A stretch of DNA of 64,000 nucleotides from Hornefia porci. GTDB taxonomy: Bacteria; Bacillota; Clostridia; Peptostreptococcales; Anaerovoracaceae. The notes under the pieces were generated by a model. That model searched no databases and was not told the DNA's origin. It worked only from the letters and a program-made list of their open reading frames with translations. The position numbers and the translations under genes are program-made. This document shows positions 31,496-40,329 of this stretch, one piece after another (position 1 is the stretch's first letter; the number at the start of each line of letters is the position of its first letter). The DNA lies in NCBI RefSeq assembly GCF_001940235.1, contig NZ_MJIE01000001.1, positions 2,728,001 to 2,792,000 on the forward strand, read 5' to 3'.

Positions 31496-32893
31496 ATGGA
31501 TAATTACGAAGACAAGGACCTCATGCTGGAGGAATCTCTCGACAAAATCATGGAACTGCTGGTGGACAAACAGTATTTCCGGGCCAGAGACGAGCTTCTG
31601 AAATATAATGAAGCGGATATCGCAGAGCTGCTGGAGGAGATCATCGACGACAGCGGAATCCAGATGGCGGTGATTCTGTTCCGGCTGCTTCCGAAAAACA
31701 TTTCAGTTGAGGTTTTTTCCTATCTGCCGTCGAACGATCAGGTGGATATCATCAACGAGATTACAGATAAGGAAATCACCTATATCATCCAGGAGATGGA
31801 CTTCGACGACAAAATCGACGTTCTGGAGGAACTGCCGGCCAACATCGTAGACAAGATCCTGGAGAAAGCGCCGAAGAACGAGAGAAAGCAGATTAACACA
31901 TTCCTGAACTATCCGGAGAACAGCGCGGGAAGTCTGATGACGCCGGAATATATTTCGCTGATGAAGGACTGGACCGTTCGGGAGGCGCTGGAGCATATTA
32001 AAAAAGAAGGAATCGATGCGGAAACCATTTATACCTGCTACGTCAAGGATACGGGGCGGAAGCTTATCGGCATCGTGTCGCTGTCCACGCTGGTGGTGAC
32101 GGATGACGCCGTGAAAATCAAGGATATCATGGTCACGGACTACATCTATGAGGATGTGGACGACGATCAGGAGGAGGTTTCCGAGGATTTCAAGAAATAC
32201 GGATATCTGGCTCTGCCGGTGGTGGACAGTGAACACCGGCTGGTCGGCATCATCACCTTTGACGATATTCTGGACGTTATGGAGGACGAGGCGACAGAGG
32301 ATATCGAGCGTATGAACGGCGTCATCGATTTCGATGATTCGGACCGGGGGTATCTGGATACGTCGGTGTGGCAGCACGCGCTGAACCGCCTGCCCTGGCT
32401 GATCATTCTGATGGTGGCGTACATTTTTACCGGACGTATCGTGACCAACTTCGAGACGTCGCTGTCCAAGGTAATCGAGCTGGTGGCGTTCATGCCGATG
32501 CTCATGGGAACCGGAGGAAATACGGGATCCCAGGCGGCGACGCTGATTATCCGGGGCCTGGCCACGGACGAGGTGGATACGGACGACGCGCTCCGGGTGC
32601 TCTGGAAGGAAATGCGTGTCGGCGTGATCATCGGCGTGATTCTCAGCGTGCTGAACTATCTGAGAATCTATTTCATTGACGGAATCCATAATCCCGGCAT
32701 CGCTCTGACGGTCTGCACCTCGATGGTGTTTATCGTCATCTTTGCCAAAATCATCGGGAGCATGATTCCGTTGATCGTCAAGAAGATTCACCTGGACCCG
32801 GCTCTGATCGCCAACCCGGCGATTTCCTCTGTGTCTGATGCGGTGGCGCTCAGCATTTACTTTGCGATGGCGCAGATTTTCCTGCCGATATGA
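31496..32893 (+). CDS. mgtE: MgtE-family Mg2+ transporter
   Basis: 465 residues. N-terminal superhelical domain (about 20-130, EADIAELLEEI and LPSNDQVDIINEITD), CBS pair (about 135-260, AGSLMTPEYISLMKDWTVRE and DILDVMEDEATEDIERM), then five membrane helices with LVAFMPMLMGTGGNTGSQAA and PAISSVSDAVALSIYF. The CBS and N domains sense cytoplasmic Mg2+ and close the channel. Length is typical. Ribosome site GAAGGGAGAACA. It may be controlled in addition by the leader peptide at 31314. Confidence 0.96.
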   Translation: MDNYEDKDLMLEESLDKIMELLVDKQYFRARDELLKYNEADIAELLEEIIDDSGIQMAVILFRLLPKNISVEVFSYLPSNDQVDIINEITDKEITYIIQEMDFDDKIDVLEELPANIVDKILEKAPKNERKQINTFLNYPENSAGSLMTPEYISLMKDWTVREALEHIKKEGIDAETIYTCYVKDTGRKLIGIVSLSTLVVTDDAVKIKDIMVTDYIYEDVDDDQEEVSEDFKKYGYLALPVVDSEHRLVGIITFDDILDVMEDEATEDIERMNGVIDFDDSDRGYLDTSVWQHALNRLPWLIILMVAYIFTGRIVTNFETSLSKVIELVAFMPMLMGTGGNTGSQAATLIIRGLATDEVDTDDALRVLWKEMRVGVIIGVILSVLNYLRIYFIDGIHNPGIALTVCTSMVFIVIFAKIIGSMIPLIVKKIHLDPALIANPAISSVSDAVALSIYFAMAQIFLPI

Positions 32894-32965
32894 CCGGCCG
32901 GAAATCGTCGGCAGCAATACAGTACGACAGGACTGAAGCAGAAACCATGACAGTGGAGGTGTGAC

Positions 32966-33898
32966 ATGACGGAAAACTATGAAATCACAAAGAAAACGGT
33001 TCATAAGCTGCTCCCCCGGAGGTCTCCCTATATTCATAAGGGTGACTGCGGTCGGGCGCTGATTCTGGCCGGCGCGTCAGGTATGGCCGGTGCGGCGGTT
33101 CTCGCTGTCCGTGCGTCAATGCGAAGCGGCGCGGGGCTGACTTATATCTGTACGCCGAAGGCAAATTACCAGGTGCTGCAGACCGCGGCTCCGGAGGCAA
33201 TCTGCGTTGACTGGGACAGGGTGGCCGATAAGCTGGCCGGGAGAGGGAACGACCCCTGGAACTATGACGTGATCGCGTTCGGTCCGGGAATGGGAGTGTC
33301 CGCCTCCGCCAGGAGGATGCTGAAGGCGATTCTGCTCAGCTACGACGGTCCTCTGGTTATCGATGCGGACGGACTGAACCTGCTGGCCAGAGAACCTGAG
33401 CTCACGGGCTTCGCACAGAACTACAGCGGGGAACTGATTCTGACGCCCCATGTGGGAGAGGCGAAACGTCTGCTGGAGGACGTGAACCTGGATCAGACCA
33501 CCTCGCGGGAGGAGATGGCGGAAGCGCTTGTGAGGAAATTCCGCGGAATTGCGATCCTGAAGGGTGCCGGAACGCTGGTCGCGCGGTACAGCTCCGCGCT
33601 GAAGACCGGAGCAGTTACGGCCTGGCGCAATACCTCAGGGAATCCGGGAATGGCCACAGGCGGAGCCGGAGATGTGCTGACCGGCGTGATAGCCGCACTG
33701 ACGGCGCAGGGGCTTTCCCCCTGGGACGCGGCGAGAGCGGGCGTGCTGATTCACGGGGCGGCCGGAGATCTTGCGGCGGATGACAAAGGCGAATACGGCT
33801 TGATCGCCAGCGATATCGTGGAGGAGCTGCCGTATGCAATAGATGAAATTATCAACATGGATGTAACAGGAGACGAAGATGAAGAGAGAAAATCGTGA
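32966..33898 (+). CDS. nnrD: ADP/ATP-dependent NAD(P)H-hydrate dehydratase (NnrD)
   Basis: 310 residues of the ribokinase-like fold: KGDCGRALILAGASGMAGAA, AFGPGMG, LVIDADGLN and the signature SGNPGMATGGAGDVLTGVIA. The enzyme repairs damaged NAD(P)H hydrates. Unlike the common bifunctional form, there is no N-terminal NnrE epimerase domain, and no separate nnrE in the window. Ribosome site GTGGAGGTGTG. It overlaps the first transketolase gene by 20 bp, so the three genes form one operon. Confidence 0.92.
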   Translation: MTENYEITKKTVHKLLPRRSPYIHKGDCGRALILAGASGMAGAAVLAVRASMRSGAGLTYICTPKANYQVLQTAAPEAICVDWDRVADKLAGRGNDPWNYDVIAFGPGMGVSASARRMLKAILLSYDGPLVIDADGLNLLAREPELTGFAQNYSGELILTPHVGEAKRLLEDVNLDQTTSREEMAEALVRKFRGIAILKGAGTLVARYSSALKTGAVTAWRNTSGNPGMATGGAGDVLTGVIAALTAQGLSPWDAARAGVLIHGAAGDLAADDKGEYGLIASDIVEELPYAIDEIINMDVTGDEDEERKS

Positions 33899-34706
33899 GT
33901 ACTATGAGAACATCGCCGCCAGGGTGCGGATGGATGTGATCCGGGCCGTCTACCACGCCGGTTCCGGGCATCCGGGCGGCTCCCTGTCTGCGGCGGATAT
34001 TCTTACGGCGCTGTACTTCGGAGAGATGAACATCGATCCGGAGAACCCGAAGATGGAGGGACGGGACCGTTTCGTTCTCTCCAAGGGACACGCGGTTCCG
34101 GCGCAGTATGCGGCGCTGGGCGAGCGGGGATATTATCCGGTGGAGGATATGATGAGTCTGCGCAAGCTGGGAAGTCCTTTCCAGGGGCATGGAAACATGC
34201 TGAAGGTGCCCGGCGTGGAGATGTCGACAGGCTCTCTGGGACAGGGCTTTTCCGTAGCCGCGGGCATGGCGATCGGGAACAAAGTCAACGCCGACGGCTC
34301 TCGCGTTTATGTGCTGCTCGGCGACGGCGAGCTTCAGGAGGGCATCGTCTGGGAGGCCGCGATGGCGGCCGGCCATTATAAGCTGGACGACCTCTGTGCC
34401 ATCGTGGACTGGAACGGTCTCCAGATCGACGGCGAAAATGACAGCGTTATGACAGTGACGCCCATCGCGGAAAAGTTCCGGGCCTTCGGCTGGCATACAG
34501 CAGAGATCGACGGTCATGATTTCGATCAGATCTTCGCGGCTCTCGACGAGGCGCGGGAAGTGAAGGGACAGCCCTCGGTGATCATCGCCAGAACCGTGAA
34601 GGGCAAAGGCGTGTCGTTTATGGAGAATCAGGCCGGATGGCACGGCAAGGCGCCGGACGAGGAACAGGCGAAGAAAGCGGTTGAAGAACTGGGAGGTGAA
34701 TGGTAA
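33879..34706 (+). CDS. Transketolase, N-terminal subunit
   Basis: 275 residues. Thiamine-diphosphate domain: YHAGSGHPGGSLSAADILTA, HAVPAQYAAL, GSLGQGFSVAAGMA and the GDG...N box LLGDGELQEGIVWEAAMAAG with WNGLQIDG. It provides the cofactor pyrophosphate and Mg2+ site and works with the next protein. Split transketolases are usual in Clostridia and archaea. Starts inside the end of nnrD with GGAGACGAAG before ATG. Confidence 0.94.
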   Translation: MKRENREYYENIAARVRMDVIRAVYHAGSGHPGGSLSAADILTALYFGEMNIDPENPKMEGRDRFVLSKGHAVPAQYAALGERGYYPVEDMMSLRKLGSPFQGHGNMLKVPGVEMSTGSLGQGFSVAAGMAIGNKVNADGSRVYVLLGDGELQEGIVWEAAMAAGHYKLDDLCAIVDWNGLQIDGENDSVMTVTPIAEKFRAFGWHTAEIDGHDFDQIFAALDEAREVKGQPSVIIARTVKGKGVSFMENQAGWHGKAPDEEQAKKAVEELGGEW

Positions 34707-35635
34707 TGGCAGATAAGATTGCGACAAGAGCCGCCTACGGCGAATTTCTGGTAGAGGAAGGCGCGAGAAACCCGGATCTGATTGTAATGGACGCTGACCT
34801 TTCCGGTTCCACCAAGACAAAGGACTTTGCGAAGAAGTACCCGGACCGCTTTTTCAACGCGGGAATCGCGGAACAGAATCTGATGGGAATGGCGACGGGA
34901 ATCGCGCTCTCCGGCAAAACCGTGTGCGCGTCCACCTTCGCGATGTTTGCCAGCGGAAGAGCCTTTGAGATCATCCGCAATTCAATCGGTTATACGGGAG
35001 CGAACGTCAAGGTCTGCGCGACCCATGCGGGAATCACCGTCGGAGAAGACGGGGCCAGCCACCAGACCTTTGAGGATCTGGCGCTGATGCGGACCATTCC
35101 GGGAATGACGGTGGTGTCACCCTGTGATGCGGCCAGCGCGAAAATTCTTCTGAAGCAGGTCGTGGACATGAAGGGACCGGCCTATGTCCGTCTGGGAAGA
35201 GCCGGCGTCCCGGTATTCTATGACGGGGACGCGGAGCTTACGCTCGGAAAGGGCAATCAGCTGCGCGAAGGAAGAGACGTTACCGTAATCGCGAACGGCA
35301 TCATGGTGGCTTCCGCGATGGACGCGGCGTCCCACCTGGCGGAGGAAGGCATCGACGTGCGCGTTATCGACATGCACACCATCAAGCCGCTGGATACGGA
35401 GATCATCCGCAGAGCGGCAGAGGAGACCGGAAAAATCGTGACGGCGGAGGAGCACTCCGTAATCGGCGGACTGGGAAGCGCCGTGGCGGAATTCACCTCC
35501 CGCGAGTGCCCGGTGAAGATCGCAATGGTGGGGCAGCAGGATGTTTACGGAGAATCCGGAAAGCCGGATGAACTCAGAGATAAATATGGTATGACGGCTC
35601 GGGATATCGTTGCGGCGGTACGGGCGCTCTACTGA
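34706..35635 (+). CDS. Transketolase, C-terminal subunit
   Basis: 309 residues from ATG 34706, which overlaps the stop of the N-subunit gene (TAATG) and has GGAGG 9 nt upstream. Contains the pyrimidine-binding domain (MDADLSGSTKTKDFAKKYPD, FNAGIAEQNLMGMATGIAL with the catalytic Glu, THAGITVGEDGASHQ) and the C-terminal transketolase domain. Together the subunits transfer two-carbon units in the non-oxidative pentose phosphate pathway. Confidence 0.94.
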   Translation: MADKIATRAAYGEFLVEEGARNPDLIVMDADLSGSTKTKDFAKKYPDRFFNAGIAEQNLMGMATGIALSGKTVCASTFAMFASGRAFEIIRNSIGYTGANVKVCATHAGITVGEDGASHQTFEDLALMRTIPGMTVVSPCDAASAKILLKQVVDMKGPAYVRLGRAGVPVFYDGDAELTLGKGNQLREGRDVTVIANGIMVASAMDAASHLAEEGIDVRVIDMHTIKPLDTEIIRRAAEETGKIVTAEEHSVIGGLGSAVAEFTSRECPVKIAMVGQQDVYGESGKPDELRDKYGMTARDIVAAVRALY

Positions 35636-35656
35636 TATTCAGCTTTTGCAGAGAAC

Positions 35657-35704
35657 GGGGGCTGTGTCATCAGGCGAATCATCGCAGGTGCGCAGCCCCT
35701 TTTT
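35657..35704 (+). terminator. Terminator of the nnrD-transketolase operon
   Basis: GGGGCTG pairs with CAGCCCC, extended by TGTG/CGCA, then TTTTT. Confidence 0.75.
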
Positions 35705-35816
35705 CGCGGCCGGAGCGTCTTGCTGCGCGGGCGGCGCAAATTCACGGCCGGAGCGTCTTGCTGCGCGGGCGGCGCAAATTCGCGGCCGGAGTGCCTTGCC
35801 GCGCGGGCGGCGTAAT
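35703..35816. repeat. Three tandem 38-bp GC-rich repeats
   Basis: Units at 35703-35740, 35741-35778 and 35779-35816, each reading TTC(G/A)CGGCCGGAG then GGGCGGCG near the end. The first two differ at one base; the third has six changes. A partial fourth (TTCGGCCGG) follows. They fill the gap between a terminator and the ftsE promoter and are far more GC-rich than the surroundings. Confidence 0.88.
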
Positions 35817-35895
35817 CCCTTCGGCCGGCGCACCCCGGCTTTTGTTCCTGCCCCCGGGGAAGACCGCCTTCACAAAACCTTCATACGGAGAAGGT

Positions 35896-35923
35896 TTGCA
35901 AAACGGAAAAAACATGGTATACT
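35896..35923 (+). promoter_or_regulatory. Promoter of the ftsEX cluster
   Basis: TTGCAA-16 bp-TATACT, 57 bp before ftsE. Confidence 0.6.
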
Positions 35924-35980
35924 ATACGAGTTATTAAGAAAACTTAAGAAATACTCCAGGTACAAAGGACAGCATTTTAT

Positions 35981-36697
35981 ATGATAACATTTACAAACGT
36001 AACGAAGATGTACGGAGAGAATGTTGGACTGGAGAACGCCAGTGTCAACATTGAAAACGGAGACTTCGTATTTTTGGTTGGTCCCAGCGGCGCCGGGAAG
36101 TCCACGTTTATCAAGCTTATTCTGAAGGAGCTTGACGCGGACGCCGGAAAGATCCAGGTCGGCGAATACGATGTGACCAACCTCTCGAACCGTCAGATAC
36201 CGCAGCTGAGACGGAAAATCGGAATCGTGTTTCAGGATTTCCGCCTGCTGCCGAAGAAAACCGTATTTGAAAATGTGGCTTTTGCCATGGAAATCATGCA
36301 TAAGAGCCGCCGTCAGATCCGCAAAAGGGTGCCTCAGGTTCTGACTCTGGTGGGAATCGGAGACAAGGCCAAGCGGTATCCGCAGGAGCTTTCCGCGGGT
36401 GAACAGCAGCGTGTGGCCATTGCAAGAGCCATCATCAACAACCCCAAGGTGCTGATCGCGGACGAGCCTACCGGGAATCTTGACCCGGACACCGCGACCG
36501 GCATTATGCAGCTTCTGGATGAGATCAATGAGACCGGAACGACCATCGTCATGGTGACCCACGCGAAGGACATCGTGGACCGCATGAACAAGCGTGTCAT
36601 CGCCATTGAATCCGGTCATATCGTGCGGGACGATTACGGACAGTACGGATATGACGAGGATGACGATTACAGGGAGGAGGTCTTCACGGATGATTAG
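35981..36697 (+). CDS. ftsE: Cell-division ATPase FtsE
   Basis: 238 residues. Walker A VGPSGAGKSTFIKLI, FQDFRLLPKKTVFENVAFAM (FtsE-typical Q-loop region), signature LSAGEQQRVAIARAI, Walker B VLIADEPTGNLDP. It couples ATP hydrolysis through FtsX to a periplasmic/wall hydrolase at the septum. The acidic tail (DEDDDYREEVFTDD) is a local extension. The gene overlaps ftsX by 8 bp. No Shine-Dalgarno is obvious immediately before the ATG. Confidence 0.96.
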   Translation: MITFTNVTKMYGENVGLENASVNIENGDFVFLVGPSGAGKSTFIKLILKELDADAGKIQVGEYDVTNLSNRQIPQLRRKIGIVFQDFRLLPKKTVFENVAFAMEIMHKSRRQIRKRVPQVLTLVGIGDKAKRYPQELSAGEQQRVAIARAIINNPKVLIADEPTGNLDPDTATGIMQLLDEINETGTTIVMVTHAKDIVDRMNKRVIAIESGHIVRDDYGQYGYDEDDDYREEVFTDD

Positions 36698-37580
36698 ACT
36701 GTTCTACAACATCAAGCAGGCGATCCTCCAGATCGGCAGAAACAAAGGAATGGCGCTGGCCTCCATCTTCGCGATTACAGCGATGATGCTGATCCTCGGA
36801 ATGTTCTTTGTGATCGTCGTCAACGTCAACCTGTTCACGGAAATGGTCAAGCAGGACTACGATACGGTTGAGGTCTACCTGATGGACAGCACGGACACCA
36901 AACAGGCTCAGACCATCATGGATACACTGGAAAACATCAACGGCGTGAATAAAGTACAGTACCGCACCCGGGATCAGGCGCTGAAAATTCTGAAGGAGCG
37001 CTGGGGAGAAAGCGGATATCTGCTGGACTCCCTGGGGGACAACCCTCTGCCCAATTCGATTCTGGTCAAGGTGGACAATCTGAGCGCGGCCAACCGGGTC
37101 AATTCGGCCGCGGGCAAGATCGCAGGGGTGGAGAGTACGAAATATTATAAGGAAACGGTTGACAAGCTGACCCGGGTCACCAACTTCATGGCGATTGCAG
37201 CTATGGTGATCATGCTGTTCCTGATTATCGTTTCCATCGTGGTCGTCGCGAACACCATACGTCTTACGGTGTTTGCTCGGGCACGGGAGATTTCCATAAT
37301 GAAATATGTCGGCGCGACGAACTGGTTCGTCCGGGGGCCGTTCCTTGTGGAAGGTATCATCATCGGTGCGATCTCTTCGCTGATCGCGGCCGGCGCGACA
37401 TATTTGTTCTATGGAAGGATTGTAGACGCTATCGGCGTCAAGGTGATGACAATTCTGTCGTCTCCGCTGGTGCCGGCAGGATATCTGGCAAGCAATCTGG
37501 TCATCATATTTCTGGCGCTGGGCGTCGGAATCGGATCGACCGGCAGTATCATCTCAATGAGAAAGTTCCTGGATAAGTAA
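36690..37580 (+). CDS. ftsX: Cell-division membrane protein FtsX
   Basis: 296 residues from ATG 36690 (AGGGAGGAGG before it). One N-terminal membrane helix (GMALASIFAITAMMLILGMF), a large extracellular loop of about 100 residues, then three helices (residues about 165-290), the standard FtsX topology. EISIMKYVGATNWFVRGPFL is the conserved cytoplasmic coupling loop. The extracellular domain activates a coiled-coil hydrolase, very likely the next gene's product. Confidence 0.95.
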   Translation: MIRLFYNIKQAILQIGRNKGMALASIFAITAMMLILGMFFVIVVNVNLFTEMVKQDYDTVEVYLMDSTDTKQAQTIMDTLENINGVNKVQYRTRDQALKILKERWGESGYLLDSLGDNPLPNSILVKVDNLSAANRVNSAAGKIAGVESTKYYKETVDKLTRVTNFMAIAAMVIMLFLIIVSIVVVANTIRLTVFARAREISIMKYVGATNWFVRGPFLVEGIIIGAISSLIAAGATYLFYGRIVDAIGVKVMTILSSPLVPAGYLASNLVIIFLALGVGIGSTGSIISMRKFLDK

Positions 37581-37596
37581 GCAGGGAGGGTTCCGG

Positions 37597-38649
37597 ATGA
37601 AAAGAAAGCAGTTACTGATTGTTACGATGATCGCGTCTCTGATTGTGTGTTTCTGTCCGCTTCAGGCCAGTTATGCGGCGAAGAGCGTGAAGAAACAGAA
37701 GAAGCAGCTGAAGGAGGTTCAGGCCCAGAAGGACGATATCTCCGAGGAACTGAGCACACTGAAGGCGCGGATCAAGAAGAAACGGAAAACACTGAATGCG
37801 ATCAACAGCGACATCAGGGTGAAGGAAAAGCAGATCGCGAAGTCGGAAAAGGAACTGGAGCAGACAAAGAAGGACATCAATGCGCGTAAGGACGGTCTGA
37901 ACAAGCGCCTTCGCAATATGTACAAGAGCGGATCCATCGGATATCTGGATGTGATTCTGGGTTCCAACAGTGTGGAGGAACTCGTTACAAATGTAGATCT
38001 GGTGCAGAAGATCTTCAGCAATGACCAGAGCATTCTGACTGAACTGAAATCCCAGAAGAAGGCGATTCAGGAGAAGGAAGCAAAGCTGAAGAAGGAGAAG
38101 TCGGAGCTGAGCGCGGAGCAGGAAAAGCAGAAGACGGCGAAGGCGTCTCTAGACAGCACAAAGGCTACGCTGCAGGCGAAGTATGATTCGCTGGAGAAGA
38201 CCGAGAACAAGCTGAAGAACCAGATTGCCGCGGCGGCCAGCGCCGGCGGCGTCGTTTACTCCGGAGGCAAGTGGGCTTTCCCTCTGCCGGGCGGCTATAC
38301 GCTGACCTCTCATTTCGGAGAGGCCAGAAGTTATGAGAGCCATCCGGGCGTTGACCTGGCTGTACCGACAGGAACGCCGGTTTACGCGGCGCAGAGCGGA
38401 AAGGTGGTAAGATCAGGTTCCTACGGCGGATACGGATACGCCGTGGTCATCTATCACGGAAACGGCCTTACCTCTGTTTACGGTCACAATTCCAGGCTCC
38501 TGGTCAGCGCGGGGCAGACAGTGAAAAGAGGACAGAAGATCGCTCTGGCGGGATCGACAGGCTGGAGTACGGGATCTCATCTCCATTTCGAGGTCCGCAA
38601 CAGCTCCGGTACGCCGATCAGTCCGAGACCGTATATCGGAATCTCATGA
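37597..38649 (+). CDS. Coiled-coil M23 peptidoglycan hydrolase, FtsEX partner
   Basis: 350 residues. Signal peptide (residues about 1-28, ending ASYAA), a coiled coil rich in Lys/Glu/Gln (about 30-215), then an M23 endopeptidase domain with zinc ligands HPGVDLAVPTG and HLHFEVRN and the YHGNGL...YGHNS segment. Layout equals EnvC or Streptococcus PcsB replaced by M23. Directly downstream of ftsX (16 bp), it should be the wall hydrolase switched on by FtsEX. Secreted. Confidence 0.93.
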   Translation: MKRKQLLIVTMIASLIVCFCPLQASYAAKSVKKQKKQLKEVQAQKDDISEELSTLKARIKKKRKTLNAINSDIRVKEKQIAKSEKELEQTKKDINARKDGLNKRLRNMYKSGSIGYLDVILGSNSVEELVTNVDLVQKIFSNDQSILTELKSQKKAIQEKEAKLKKEKSELSAEQEKQKTAKASLDSTKATLQAKYDSLEKTENKLKNQIAAAASAGGVVYSGGKWAFPLPGGYTLTSHFGEARSYESHPGVDLAVPTGTPVYAAQSGKVVRSGSYGGYGYAVVIYHGNGLTSVYGHNSRLLVSAGQTVKRGQKIALAGSTGWSTGSHLHFEVRNSSGTPISPRPYIGIS

Positions 38650-38670
38650 TGAAAGGAAGTAAATCTGCGA

Positions 38671-40317
38671 ATGGAGCTGCAGCCGAAACTGATAGAACTA
38701 CTGAATAACAGAGGAATACGGACAGAAGAGGAATTGGCAGAATTCCTCTCTGACCGTCCTCAGAAAACACATGATCCATTCCTGCTCCATAATATGGAGG
38801 CAGGAGTGGATTTAATTTTGTCTGCCATAGAAAAGGGCAGGAAGATCTGCGTGTACGGGGACTACGACGCCGACGGGATCACGTCTGTCGTCGTCATGAC
38901 GGAGGTGCTGTCCGCTCTGACGGACCGGCTGATGTATTATATTCCGTCCCGGTTTGAAGAGGGATACGGGCTGAACATGGGCGCGATTGACCGCGTTCGG
39001 GCGATGGGTGCAGAATTCATCATTACCGTGGACTGCGGCAGCGTTTCCTGCGAGGAAGTGGAATATGCCAGAGAACTGGGTATGGAGATTCTGGTGACGG
39101 ATCATCATACGGTGACGGACCGTATCGCCGACTGTCTCGTCATCAATCCAAATCAGCCGGACTGTAATTATCCCTGTCCGTGGCTGGCGGGCTGCGGGGT
39201 CGCCTTTAAGGTCTGTCAGGCAATCGTCCGGAAAACCGGGCTCCCGAAGAGCCTTCTTGTCCGGACTCTCGATATGGTGGGAATCGGAACCATCGGAGAT
39301 ATTGTCCCTCTGGTGGATGAAAACCGGACTCTGGCCAAGTACGGACTCCGGGCGGTTAATACGGGAGAACGGAGGAATCTGGCGAGACTTATTGATGCGG
39401 TCGGTCTGAAGCAGGGGCAGATTACGGCCGAGAACGTGTCCTTTGTTATCGTCCCCCATCTGAACGCGGCCGGAAGAATGGAGCATGCGCGCATTGCCGC
39501 GGATATTTTTCTGCCCCGGGATGAAGATCTGGTGAGTGAGAATATCCGGCGTGTCTGCGAGTGCAATCTGCAGCGGAAGAAGATTCAGGAGGAGATTTTC
39601 CGGAGCTGTGAGGAACAGGTGAACCGGGAGCAGGCGGAGAGCCTTTTCCTTATGCTGGATATGGGGAAGGCGCACGAGGGCGTGACGGGAATTGTCGCGG
39701 GGAAGCTGGCGGAGCAGTATTACCGTCCAACGGTGATTCTGACAGATACAGGCGAGAACTGCCTGAAGGGAACGGGACGCAGCATCCCCGGAGTGAATAT
39801 TTACGAGGTGCTTAAACAAAGCGAGGATCTGTTTGAGCGGTTCGGCGGACATGCGGCGGCATGCGGTTTTACGATTCGGAAGGATCGTTTTCCACAGCTC
39901 CGTCAGAATGCAGAGAACCGGATGAAACAGCTCCGGGTGCAAAACCCGGATATTTTCCGGCGGAAAATCCGGACTGATCTGACTCTGAGCGGCACTGATG
40001 TGAATCCGGAACTGATTCAACAGCTGTCCCTGCTGGAGCCCTGCGGCTGCGGAAATGCAAAACCGCAGGTGGCAGTTCGCGGCAGGGCGGTGGATCCGGC
40101 GCGCATGGGAAGCAACGGTCAGTATATGCGATTCTACGAGCTGATGAGCGGCAGAAAACGCCTGGAATGCGTTGTGTTCCGGGATACGGACGCGATATGG
40201 GAAACCGTGTCTGAAGAGGGTGCCGCCGGATGTGAGGTCATCGGCTCTCTGGGGCTGAAGGAATGGAACGGAAGAGTCTCTATGCAGATGATCGTGGAAA
40301 ATGTCCGTGAAATGTGA
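38671..40317 (+). CDS. recJ: Single-stranded-DNA-specific exonuclease RecJ
   Basis: 548 residues. DHH motifs VYGDYDADGITSVVVM, ITVDCGSV and VTDHHTVTD, then DHHA1 motifs GIVAGKLAEQYYRPTVIL, GTGRSIPGVNIYEVL and FGGHAAACGF, and a C-terminal OB-fold region. Degrades ssDNA 5' to 3' with Mn2+ in recombination and repair. A little shorter than the usual 560-580. It follows the M23 gene by 21 bp in the same cluster. Confidence 0.94.
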   Translation: MELQPKLIELLNNRGIRTEEELAEFLSDRPQKTHDPFLLHNMEAGVDLILSAIEKGRKICVYGDYDADGITSVVVMTEVLSALTDRLMYYIPSRFEEGYGLNMGAIDRVRAMGAEFIITVDCGSVSCEEVEYARELGMEILVTDHHTVTDRIADCLVINPNQPDCNYPCPWLAGCGVAFKVCQAIVRKTGLPKSLLVRTLDMVGIGTIGDIVPLVDENRTLAKYGLRAVNTGERRNLARLIDAVGLKQGQITAENVSFVIVPHLNAAGRMEHARIAADIFLPRDEDLVSENIRRVCECNLQRKKIQEEIFRSCEEQVNREQAESLFLMLDMGKAHEGVTGIVAGKLAEQYYRPTVILTDTGENCLKGTGRSIPGVNIYEVLKQSEDLFERFGGHAAACGFTIRKDRFPQLRQNAENRMKQLRVQNPDIFRRKIRTDLTLSGTDVNPELIQQLSLLEPCGCGNAKPQVAVRGRAVDPARMGSNGQYMRFYELMSGRKRLECVVFRDTDAIWETVSEEGAAGCEVIGSLGLKEWNGRVSMQMIVENVREM

Positions 40318-40329
40318 TATACTGCGAGA

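Noticed and set aside
31703..33037. 444-codon minus-strand frame across mgtE
   Set aside because: Antisense shadow; spans two real genes and has no ribosome site.
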